DNA of 64,000 nt from Scleromatobacter humisilvae (GTDB lineage: Bacteria > Pseudomonadota > Gammaproteobacteria > Burkholderiales > Burkholderiaceae_C): contig NZ_JAJLJH010000001.1 of NCBI RefSeq assembly GCF_023231945.1, positions 1,302,001 to 1,366,000 on the forward strand. Reading direction: 5' to 3'. Position numbers and translations under genes: made by a program. A model generated the notes under the pieces. It ran no database searches, had not been told where the DNA came from, and saw only the letters and a program-made list of their open reading frames with translations. Shown here one piece after another: positions 33,578 to 41,164 of the stretch (the first letter of the stretch is position 1; each line of letters starts with the position of its first letter).

Positions 33578-35593
33578 ATGGACTTCCTGGGAACCCTCTC
33601 GGCAGCCGGGCACGCGCTGACCATCCTGATGTCGTTCGATCGCCTGGGCTTCCTGGCGCTCGGGGTCGTGGTCGGCCTGGCGCTCGGGCTCATGCCGGGC
33701 ATCGGCGGCCTGACCGGCTTCGCGCTGCTGGTGCCGTTCACGTACACGATGGATCCGTACGCGGCCTTCGCGATGCTGCTGGGCATGCACTCGGTCATCG
33801 CCACGTCGGACGTCATCACCGCCGTGCTGTTCGGCGTGCCGGGCCATGCGGGCTCGCAGGCGACGGTGCTCGACGGCCTGCCGATGACCAAGCGCGGCGA
33901 GGCCTCGCGCGCGCTCGCCGCGTGCTACAGCTCGTCGCTGGCGGGCGGGCTGATCGGCGCCGTCGTGCTCGCCTTCATGGTGCCGCTGGTGCGTCCGCTC
34001 GTGATGGCGATCGCCACGCCGGAGATGCTCGCGCTGACCATCTTCGGCATCGCGATGGTGGCCTCGCTGTCGGGCAACGCGCCGCTCAAGGGCATCGTCG
34101 CGGCCTGCTTCGGCATCCTCGTCGGCATGATCGGCACCAACGCGCAGACCGGCCAGCTGCGCTGGACCGGCGACCTGCTCTACCTCGAGGACGGCATCCC
34201 CATCGTGCCCATCATCCTCGGCATCTTCGCGCTGCCCGAGCTGTGCGAGCTGGCCATCCATCGCCAGGCCATTTCGGGCGACGTGCCCCTGCGCTCGCGC
34301 GAGGGCATGCGCCTGGGGGTGTTCGACACGATGCGCAACTGGTTTCTGGTCCTGCGCTGCAGCGTGATGGGCTCGTTCCTCGGCATGATCCCCGGCATCA
34401 CCGGCGCCGTGACCGACTGGATCGCGTACGGGCACGCCCTGCAGACCGAGAAGGGCGCCAAGGAGACGTTCACGAAGGGCGACGTGCGCGGCGTGATCGC
34501 GCCCGAGTCGGCCAACAACGCGCGCGAGGGCGGCATGCTCGTGCCGATGCTCGCGTTCGGCGTTCCCGGCGGCGCGGTGCAGGCGATCCTGCTCGGCGCG
34601 ATGATGGTGCACGGCTTCATCCCGGGGCCGGACGTGCTGACCAAGCACCTGTCGCTGACCTACTCGATGGTGTGGTCCATCGCGCTGGCCAACATCCTCG
34701 GTGCCGGCCTGTGCTTCCTGCTCAGCGGGCAGTTCGCGAAGATCGCGACGCTGCGCTACACGCTGATCCTGCCGGTCATCATCCCTATCGTCTTCGTCGG
34801 CGCCTTCGAGGGCTCGCGCAGCTGGGGCGACCTGATCGTGCTGCTGATCTTCGGCGCCATCGGCTGGGCCATGAAGCGGCTGAAGTGGGCGCGCCCGCCG
34901 CTGATCCTCGGCTTGGTGCTGGGCGTGCTGATCGAGCGCTACATGTCGATCTCCTTCATCCGCTACGGCGCGGACTGGATGGCGCGGCCGGGCGTGATGG
35001 TGCTGCTGACGTTGTCCGCACTGGTCTTCTTCACGCCGCTGGTCAAGATGCTGCGCCAGGGCGGCGTGGCGATGCTGCGGCCGAGCGGACGGATCGCGTT
35101 CGGCCGCGAGGATTTCAGCCACCTGTTCTTCATCGTGATCGGGTTGTGCGCGCTGGTCGGCGCGCAGGACTGGACCTTCCTGGCCCGGATCGGTCCGACG
35201 GTCGTCGCGACGCTGCTGGTGCTCGCGGGGACGGTCAGCCTCGCGTTCAAGATGTTCTTCGGCGGCCAGGCCGCAGCGGCGCGCGGCGTGCACATGGACT
35301 CGGGCAGCTACCAGGATCCGGCGATGCCCAGCCGCAAGATCCTGCTGCGCGCCGGACGCTTCCTCGCATGGTTGCTCGCCTTCCTCGCGCTCACCGCGCT
35401 GATCGGCATGGTGCCGACGGTGCCCATCATCATGGTCGCCTTCATGCGCCTCGAAGGCCGCGAGTCCTGGCGCCTCAGCCTGATCATGGCGCTATGCGTG
35501 ACGGTGCTGCTGTACGCCGTGTTCGACCGCGTGCTGCACGTGAGCTGGCCGGCCAGTGTCCTCGACACCTGGCGTGCCGCCCAGGCCGCCTGA
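33578..35593 (+). CDS. Fused TctA-TctB tripartite tricarboxylate permease
   Basis: A 671-residue membrane protein. Residues 1 to about 500 are TctA, with GLALGLMPGIGGLTGFALLVP, GVPGHAGSQATVLDGLPMTKRGE, GMIPGITGAVTDW and FGVPGGAVQAILLGAMM. Residues about 505-671 add four hydrophobic helices starting FGREDFSHLFFIVIGLCALV, typical of the small TctB subunit that is usually a separate gene. Pairing with the TctC protein at 31528 would complete a secondary, ion-driven carboxylate importer. It is followed 26 nt later by the CMD-like gene. Confidence 0.88.
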   Translation: MDFLGTLSAAGHALTILMSFDRLGFLALGVVVGLALGLMPGIGGLTGFALLVPFTYTMDPYAAFAMLLGMHSVIATSDVITAVLFGVPGHAGSQATVLDGLPMTKRGEASRALAACYSSSLAGGLIGAVVLAFMVPLVRPLVMAIATPEMLALTIFGIAMVASLSGNAPLKGIVAACFGILVGMIGTNAQTGQLRWTGDLLYLEDGIPIVPIILGIFALPELCELAIHRQAISGDVPLRSREGMRLGVFDTMRNWFLVLRCSVMGSFLGMIPGITGAVTDWIAYGHALQTEKGAKETFTKGDVRGVIAPESANNAREGGMLVPMLAFGVPGGAVQAILLGAMMVHGFIPGPDVLTKHLSLTYSMVWSIALANILGAGLCFLLSGQFAKIATLRYTLILPVIIPIVFVGAFEGSRSWGDLIVLLIFGAIGWAMKRLKWARPPLILGLVLGVLIERYMSISFIRYGADWMARPGVMVLLTLSALVFFTPLVKMLRQGGVAMLRPSGRIAFGREDFSHLFFIVIGLCALVGAQDWTFLARIGPTVVATLLVLAGTVSLAFKMFFGGQAAAARGVHMDSGSYQDPAMPSRKILLRAGRFLAWLLAFLALTALIGMVPTVPIIMVAFMRLEGRESWRLSLIMALCVTVLLYAVFDRVLHVSWPASVLDTWRAAQAA

Positions 35594-35619
35594 TCATCCG
35601 AATGCAAGGAGATTCCAAG

Positions 35620-36147
35620 ATGGACAACCGACTCGCCCCCATCGACCCGCAGGCCGCGACCGACGAGCAGAAGAAGGTCATCGCTCGCCTGGGCGAGGGC
35701 CGGGGCCGCATCCCGACACCGTTCAACATCTGGCTGCACAACCCGCGCCTGGCCGAGGGCATGGAGATCATCGGCACCCACGTCGACCGCTCGCCCGTGT
35801 TGAGCGAGGCCGAGACCGAGGTCGCGATCCTGGCGACGGCCGTGTTCTGGAACGCGCCCTACGTGATCGCCAACCATCGCAAGCACGCGCTGAAGGCCGG
35901 CGTGCCGGAGGCCGCGGTCGCGGCGATCCTGGACAAGCGCCGACCCGAGAGCGTCGACGGCCGCCTCGGCGCGGTCTGCGACGCGGTGGCCGACCTGCTG
36001 GCCGGTGGTGCGATGGACGACGCGCGCTTTGCGCGCTACGACGCCGACCTGGGCCGCGCGGCGATCGCCGAGCTGCTCGTCACGATTGGCTACTTCACGT
36101 CGATCTCGCTGGCGATGACGATGCACGCGCTGCAGCCGAAGTCCTGA
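35620..36147 (+). CDS. Carboxymuconolactone decarboxylase (CMD/AhpD-fold) family protein without CxxC
   Basis: A 175-residue small helical protein with GRGRIPTPFNIWLHNPRLAEG, LSEAETEVAILATAVFWNAPYVIANHRKHAL and AELLVTIGYFTSISLAM. These match CMD-family proteins of the 4-carboxymuconolactone decarboxylase type rather than AhpD peroxidases, since no CxxC pair is present. AAGGAGA lies 7 nt before the ATG at 35620, favouring it over the ATG at 35602. Flanked by the permease and an MFS gene, it may decarboxylate or isomerise a ring-cleavage product. Confidence 0.78.
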   Translation: MDNRLAPIDPQAATDEQKKVIARLGEGRGRIPTPFNIWLHNPRLAEGMEIIGTHVDRSPVLSEAETEVAILATAVFWNAPYVIANHRKHALKAGVPEAAVAAILDKRRPESVDGRLGAVCDAVADLLAGGAMDDARFARYDADLGRAAIAELLVTIGYFTSISLAMTMHALQPKS

Positions 36148-36157
36148 AGGACGCGCC

Positions 36158-37456
36158 ATGGCGACGACCCGAGCCAGCGACAGGACGGAGAACCCGTGGG
36201 GCGTGCTCGTCCTGCTCGCGCTCGGCCTGATGATCTCCTTCGTCGACCGGACGAGCCTGTCGTCCGCGCTGGCCGACAAGGGCTTCATCCAGCACTTCGC
36301 GCTGACGAACGTGCAGCGCGGCTGGCTCAACGCAGCCTTCTTCTGGTCGTACGGCGTGCTGCAGATGCCCATGGGCTGGCTGGTCGACCGCTACGGCGTC
36401 AAGTGGCCCTACGCGATCTGCTTCCTGCTCTGGTGCCTGCTGGCGGCGGCAACCGCGGCGGTGACGACGGTGTCGGCGCTGATCCTGATGCGCCTGCTGA
36501 TCGGTGCCGCGGAATCGGTCGTCATCCCGGCCACCTACCGCTACCTCGCCGATCACTTCCCCGAGCACCGCAAGGGCACGGCACTGGGCATCTTCTCGAT
36601 CGGCGGCAAGATGGGCCCCGCGCTCGGCGCGCCGATCGCGGCCTGGATGATCGTCTCGTCATCGTGGCAGTGGATGTTCCTGGCGACGGGTCTGGTCGGC
36701 CTGGTCTGGCTGCTGCCTTGGCTGCTGATGCTGCGCAACGATCATCCGACGAAGCCGCAGCTGGCCGCGCGAGCGCGGGCCGCGTCGTCGGTGCCGCTGT
36801 CCAGCCTGCTGGCGAGTCCCGTCGTCTGGGGCGGTCTCATCAACAACTTCTGCTACGCCTATTTCAACTTCTACTGCATGACGTGGATGCCGGCGTATCT
36901 CGTCGAACAGCGCGGGCTGTCGCTCCAGAAGTCCGGCCTGTATACGTTCTTCAGCTTCGCGGGCATCGCGGTCGTCGCGGTGCTCGCGGGCTGGGCGGCC
37001 GACCGGCTGATCGCACGCGGACGCGACGCGGTGCTCGTGCGCAAGACCTTCATCGTCGCGGGCTTCGCGGGCGCGACGACCGTGCTGCTGGGCGCGCACG
37101 CCTCCTCGCTCGGGATGGCGCTGTTCTGGAACGTCGTCTCGCTCACGCTGCTGGGGCTGGTGACCGCGAACAACCTCGCGCTGTGCAAGCTGACGTTGAT
37201 CCCCAAGCCGGCCGTCGGGCTCAACACCGGCCTGCAGCAGGTCGCGACGAGCCTGGCCGGTGGCGTGTCGGCGAGCCTGTCAGGCTGGCTGCTGCACGTG
37301 GGCGGCAGCTACGAGCTGCCGATGTTGGCCATCTTCGTCTTCCTCGTCAGCGGCGCGGTGAGCACCATCGTGCTGATGCGGCGCCGCTGGGCGCCCCGGA
37401 TCGGCGCCGTGCAGGCGGACGCGGACGGCGCCGCCGCGGCATCGTCCATCGTCTGA
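36158..37456 (+). CDS. MFS transporter, anion:cation symporter-like (copy 1)
   Basis: A 432-residue, 12-helix carrier of the ACS group, which takes up organic and aromatic acids. Visible motifs are MISFVDRTSLSSAL, YGVLQMPMGWLVDRYGVKW and GAAESVVIPATYRYLADHFPEHRKG. Later helices include FYCMTWMPAYLVEQRGLS. It starts 10 nt after the CMD-like gene. An immediate paralogue follows at 37606. The substrate is probably an acid of this pathway; two carriers may differ in affinity or direction. Confidence 0.88.
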   Translation: MATTRASDRTENPWGVLVLLALGLMISFVDRTSLSSALADKGFIQHFALTNVQRGWLNAAFFWSYGVLQMPMGWLVDRYGVKWPYAICFLLWCLLAAATAAVTTVSALILMRLLIGAAESVVIPATYRYLADHFPEHRKGTALGIFSIGGKMGPALGAPIAAWMIVSSSWQWMFLATGLVGLVWLLPWLLMLRNDHPTKPQLAARARAASSVPLSSLLASPVVWGGLINNFCYAYFNFYCMTWMPAYLVEQRGLSLQKSGLYTFFSFAGIAVVAVLAGWAADRLIARGRDAVLVRKTFIVAGFAGATTVLLGAHASSLGMALFWNVVSLTLLGLVTANNLALCKLTLIPKPAVGLNTGLQQVATSLAGGVSASLSGWLLHVGGSYELPMLAIFVFLVSGAVSTIVLMRRRWAPRIGAVQADADGAAAASSIV

Positions 37457-37476
37457 ATGCCCGCCTCGGGAGAGGC

Positions 37477-37537
37477 GCAAAAGTGCCAGCGAATCTCCAT
37501 TTTGTGTAGGGGCAGGCCGAGGCCGCTCGCCTAATCT
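37477..37537 (+). promoter_or_regulatory. AraC-type promoter motif, copy 1 (second MFS gene)
   Basis: A 30-nt element (37477-37506) contains GCAAAA, TGCCA, GAATCTCC and TTTTGTG. It is followed after 25 nt by TAATCT (37532-37537) as the -10. A nearly identical element with the same 25-nt distance is at 41007. GCAAAA and TTTTGTG are roughly inverted. No good -35 hexamer lies 17 nt upstream, which suggests activator dependence. Confidence 0.65.
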
Positions 37538-37605
37538 TCAGTCCATCCCGGGGCCATGCACCCCGTCTGGCGACCGCGCGTCGAGCAGGCGACTGAAAGA
37601 CAAAG

Positions 37606-38922
37606 ATGGAGACAAGCAACACGGCAACCAGGGCGCCGACGAGCCGCTGGATCGTCCTCGGGCTCCTGGCGCTGGGCGTGATGATCTCGTTCGTCGACCG
37701 CACCAGCATCTCATCGGCGCTGGCGGACAAGGACGTGATCCGCAAGTTTTCGCTGACCAGCGTCGACCGCGGCTGGGTCAACGCCGCCTTCTTCTGGTCG
37801 TACGGCGTCTTCCAGGTGCCCATGGGCTGGGTGGCCGACCGCTACGGCGTCAAGTGGCCCTACGCGATCTGCTTCGCGCTGTGGTGCCTGGCGACGGCGG
37901 CGATGGGCGCGGTGTCGGCGCTCGCCAGCCTGATCGTGCTGCGCCTGCTGATCGGCGTGGCGGAAGCCATCGTGATCCCGGCGAGCTATCGCTGGATCCG
38001 CAATCACTTCGAGGAAGGCCAGACCGGCTTCGCCGTCGGCCTGTTCACGATGGGCAACAAGTTCGGCCCGGCGATCGGCGCGCCGATCAGCGCGTGGCTG
38101 ATCGTCAACTACTCGTGGAAGCTGATGTTCGTGGCCACGGGCGCGATCGGCGTGCTGTGGCTGGTGCCGTGGCTGCTGCTGGTGCACAACGACCTGCCGC
38201 CGAAGGCGCAACGCGTGGACGTGCTCAAGGGCCGCTACAGCCAGGTCACGCTGGGCAGCATCCTTGCGAGCCCGGTCGTCTGGGGCGGCATGATCAACAA
38301 CTTCTGCTATGGCTACTTCACGTTCTACTGCATGACGTGGATGCCGGCCTACCTGGTCGAGCAGCGCGGGCTGTCGCTGCAGCAGTCGGGCCTGTACACC
38401 TTCTTCAGCTTCGCCGGCATCGCGATCGTGGCCGCGCTGTCGGGGCGGGCGGCCGACGCGATCATCGACCGCGGACGCGACCCGGTCGCCGTGCGCAAGG
38501 CCTTCGTCATCGCTGGCTTCATCGGCGGCTGCACGGTGATGCTCGGCACGTTCGCAACGTCGCTCGAATGGGCGCTGTTCTGGAACGTGTTCTCGCTGTC
38601 GTTCCTCGGCCTGGCGACGGCCAACAACCTCGCGTTGTCGCGCCTGACGCTGATCCCGCGCCAGGCGATCGGGCTCGTGACCGGCGTGCAGCAGGTCGCG
38701 ACCAGCCTGGCCGGCGGCGTCGCGGCAACGCTGTCGGGATGGCTGTTGCACGTCAGCGGCAGCTACGACCTGCCGATGCTGGTGATCTTCGTGTTCCTGC
38801 TGATCGGCGCCGCCGCCACGGCGATCCTGCTGCGCCCGCAGTGGTCACCGAAGGTCACCGACGTTGTCCCCGCGACGCCCACCCTGCCTGCCGGCATGCC
38901 CGACGCACCGGCCCACCAATGA
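37606..38922 (+). CDS. MFS transporter, anion:cation symporter-like (copy 2)
   Basis: A 438-residue paralogue of the preceding gene, sharing long stretches such as SPVVWGG(L/M)INNFCY, CMTWMPAYLVEQRGLSLQ and SGLYTFFSFAGIA. The signature MISFVDRTSISSAL and the cytoplasmic loop motif GWVADRYGVKW are intact. It has its own promoter in the 150-nt gap after copy 1, with the duplicated AraC-type motif. It is followed 22 nt later by the extradiol dioxygenase gene, so it likely imports the dioxygenase substrate or its precursor. Confidence 0.88.
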   Translation: METSNTATRAPTSRWIVLGLLALGVMISFVDRTSISSALADKDVIRKFSLTSVDRGWVNAAFFWSYGVFQVPMGWVADRYGVKWPYAICFALWCLATAAMGAVSALASLIVLRLLIGVAEAIVIPASYRWIRNHFEEGQTGFAVGLFTMGNKFGPAIGAPISAWLIVNYSWKLMFVATGAIGVLWLVPWLLLVHNDLPPKAQRVDVLKGRYSQVTLGSILASPVVWGGMINNFCYGYFTFYCMTWMPAYLVEQRGLSLQQSGLYTFFSFAGIAIVAALSGRAADAIIDRGRDPVAVRKAFVIAGFIGGCTVMLGTFATSLEWALFWNVFSLSFLGLATANNLALSRLTLIPRQAIGLVTGVQQVATSLAGGVAATLSGWLLHVSGSYDLPMLVIFVFLLIGAAATAILLRPQWSPKVTDVVPATPTLPAGMPDAPAHQ

Positions 38923-38944
38923 TCCCTTTCTGCTGAAACCGCCC

Positions 38945-39931
38945 ATGGCAAAAATCGTATTTGGAATGGCCGTGCCCCACAGCGGCATGCTGGGCCAGGC
39001 GCCGGAGGACTGGCTCAAGAACGGCGAGCGCGACCGCAACAACCCGGAGCTCTGGTTTCGCAACCGCACGTGGACCTACCCGGAGCTCGAGGCCCATCGC
39101 AGCGCGGCCTTCGCGCCGTTCCTGACGCTGGAGGAACGCACCGCGCGTGCCGCGCGCTGCCGCGCCGCGCTCGACGAGATGGCGTCGGCCTACCGGCGCG
39201 CCAACGTCGACGTCGCCATCATCCTCGGCAAGGACCAGAAGGAGATCTTCACCGACTTCTCGCCGTCGATCGCGATCTACACCGGCGCCGAAGTGCACAA
39301 CGGGCCGCCGCAGCGCGCGGTCTACGCGCCCGACCACCACGTCACGCACCCCTGCCATCCCGAGCTGGCCACCTACCTGGTCCAGGCCTTCCAGCGAGAG
39401 AATTTCGACCTCACCGACCTGTTCGCGTGGCCCGACAACGTGTGGATGAAGCCGCTGCCTGACTACCCCGTCGTGCCGCACGCCTACAGCTTCGTCTACC
39501 ACCAGATCATGGGCGACGATCCACCGCCGCACGTGCCGGTGATCATGAACTGCTTCTATCCGCCGACGCAGCCGTCGATGGTGCGCTGCATCGAGTTCGG
39601 CCGGATCCTCAGCGAGGCGCTGAAGGCCTGGCCGGACGATGTGCGCGTGGGCATCATCGCCTCGGGCGGCCTGTCGCACTTCGTCAACGACGAGGAGTTC
39701 GACCGCCGCATCATGGCGATGCTGGCCGCCTACGACTACGAGGGCCTGGCCGCGGTGGACGAACGGTCTTACCAGTCGGGCACGTCGGAGATCAAGCTCT
39801 ACGTGAGCGTGATGAAGGCGCTGCAGGAGACCGGCGCGCAGATGAGCCTCGTCGACTACGTGCCCTGCTGGCGCACCGCCGCCGGCACGGGCGAGGGCAT
39901 GGGCTTCATGTACTGGAACGCCGCGGATTGA
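38945..39931 (+). CDS. LigB-family extradiol ring-cleavage dioxygenase, atypical iron site
   Basis: A 328-residue class III extradiol dioxygenase relative. By alignment with LigB (the protocatechuate 4,5-dioxygenase beta subunit), H12 (VPHSG) and E282 (GTSEIKLY) are iron ligands. H245 (GGLSHF) is the catalytic base. The third ligand, His in the LigB motif NDH, is Gln98 here (GKDQKEIF). No LigA-like alpha subunit is encoded nearby, and the protein is much shorter than the fused gallate dioxygenases. The ATG at 38945 starts MAKIVFGMAVPHSG. It should open a catecholic ring to a carboxymuconate semialdehyde or oxalomesaconate-type product, if active. Confidence 0.8.
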   Translation: MAKIVFGMAVPHSGMLGQAPEDWLKNGERDRNNPELWFRNRTWTYPELEAHRSAAFAPFLTLEERTARAARCRAALDEMASAYRRANVDVAIILGKDQKEIFTDFSPSIAIYTGAEVHNGPPQRAVYAPDHHVTHPCHPELATYLVQAFQRENFDLTDLFAWPDNVWMKPLPDYPVVPHAYSFVYHQIMGDDPPPHVPVIMNCFYPPTQPSMVRCIEFGRILSEALKAWPDDVRVGIIASGGLSHFVNDEEFDRRIMAMLAAYDYEGLAAVDERSYQSGTSEIKLYVSVMKALQETGAQMSLVDYVPCWRTAAGTGEGMGFMYWNAAD

Positions 39932-40039
39932 CGCGGCTGCAGGCGTTGGACGATGGTTCCGGGAATGCCCGCGATGGAGCGGAAACATGGCGAGTGCATG
40001 ATGACCCACCTGCCGGGATGCGGCGGGTTGGCGGATTCC

Positions 40040-40975
40040 ATGACACGCGCGTTGGCGAAGCACCAGACCACCCACCACCACGAAGCGACGCCGTCGAGCG
40101 TGCCGAAGGTGCGGCTCTACGTCGAACGTCCCGAGAAGCAGGACAAGTGGTTCGTCAACGTCGGCCGCGTCACCGACCGCGGCCGCTGGCGCACCGAGCC
40201 GCACGCGCATCCGGGCTACGGCCAGGTGATCTTCGTGCGAAACGGCCGCGGCGTGATGAACCTCGAGGGCCGCAGCGTGTCCTTCGAGGGCCCGTGCGCG
40301 CTGCTGCTGCCCACCGATTGCGTGCACGGCCTGGACTACGACATCGACGTCGACAAGTGGGTCGTCACCGTCGAGGTCAGCTACCTCGCGCAGATCAACG
40401 CCAAGCTGCCCGAGTTCAGCCAGCTGTGGACGCTGCCGCGCATCATTCCGCTGACGGGCGACCCCGAGGCCGAAGTGTTCGAGACGATCCGCAAGCTCGA
40501 CCAGGAGGTCAAGGCGCGCACCGTGGGCCACGTGATCGGCACCGAGGCGCTGCTGACCTCGCTGCTGCTGCTGCTCGTGCGCTGCGCGAACCTCGACGAG
40601 CTCGACGCCGAGGGCGCGACGCCCAATGCGACGCGCCTGGCCGACCGCTTCCGCGAGCTGATCGAGCAGCACTACCGCGACAACCTGCGGCTGCAGCATT
40701 TCGCGTCGATGCTGGCGGTCTCGCCGACGCAGCTGCGCGCGGCCTGCATCGCGGCCACCGGGCTGAGCCCGACCAAGCTGATCCACGCCCGCATCATCAC
40801 CGAGGCCAAGCGCGGCCTGATCTTCGGCGACATGTCGATCGAGCAGATCGCCTACTGGCTAGGCTTTCTCGACACGGCGTACTTCACGCGCTTCTTCCGC
40901 AAGGAGACGGGCCAGTCGCCGAGCCAGTTCCGGCTGGCGGCGCGCGAGCAGCCCGCGGTGCGGGCGGCCGACTGA
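40040..40975 (+). CDS. AraC-family regulator (HpaA/PobR-like)
   Basis: A 311-residue regulator with an N-terminal cupin ligand domain (about 35-180: HAHPGYGQVIFVRNGRGVM, LLLPTDCVHGLDYD) and two C-terminal helix-turn-helix motifs. These are LRLQHFASMLAVSPTQLRAA and MSIEQIAYWLGFLDTAYFTR, followed by FFRKETGQSPSQFR. Such proteins activate aromatic-acid catabolism upon binding the substrate. Upstream in-frame ATGs at 39953, 39965, 39974, 39998 and 40001 are possible; 40040 is chosen for domain fit. Two copies of a long promoter motif flank its operon, so it probably controls both transcription units. Confidence 0.85.
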   Translation: MTRALAKHQTTHHHEATPSSVPKVRLYVERPEKQDKWFVNVGRVTDRGRWRTEPHAHPGYGQVIFVRNGRGVMNLEGRSVSFEGPCALLLPTDCVHGLDYDIDVDKWVVTVEVSYLAQINAKLPEFSQLWTLPRIIPLTGDPEAEVFETIRKLDQEVKARTVGHVIGTEALLTSLLLLLVRCANLDELDAEGATPNATRLADRFRELIEQHYRDNLRLQHFASMLAVSPTQLRAACIAATGLSPTKLIHARIITEAKRGLIFGDMSIEQIAYWLGFLDTAYFTRFFRKETGQSPSQFRLAAREQPAVRAAD

Positions 40976-41006
40976 GGCCTGCCCGGTGCGGCCCGCGCCG
41001 GGGCAC

Positions 41007-41068
41007 GCAAAAAATGCCAATGAATCTCCGTTTTGTGCAGAGCCATCGGCCGGCGGATCCCCTAGTCT
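41007..41068 (+). promoter_or_regulatory. AraC-type promoter motif, copy 2 (TolB-like/OMP/lactonase operon)
   Basis: The element at 41007-41037 repeats copy 1 (GCAAAA, ATGCCA, GAATCTCC, TTTTGTG) with one extra A. After the same 25 nt comes TAGTCT (41063-41068) as the -10. Similarity continues past the -10 (CTTCA and CCCATC). The element lies just downstream of the AraC gene and 97 nt before the TolB-like start. Confidence 0.65.
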
Positions 41069-41164
41069 TCATCCCATCGAATCGGTGAGTTCGATGTCGC
41101 ATGGCGAACAAGAACGACGACCGCGCCATTCACGAGACCTGACGAAGACACGGAGACAAGTTCA

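Noticed and set aside
33488-35293. 601-codon minus-strand frame opposite the TctA-TctB gene
   Set aside because: His-, Arg- and Glu-rich shadow typical of the antisense of GC-rich membrane-protein genes.
36158-38922. Tandem MFS genes as a single gene split by a frameshift
   Set aside because: Both frames are full-length, begin and end properly and align with each other end to end, so they are duplicates.
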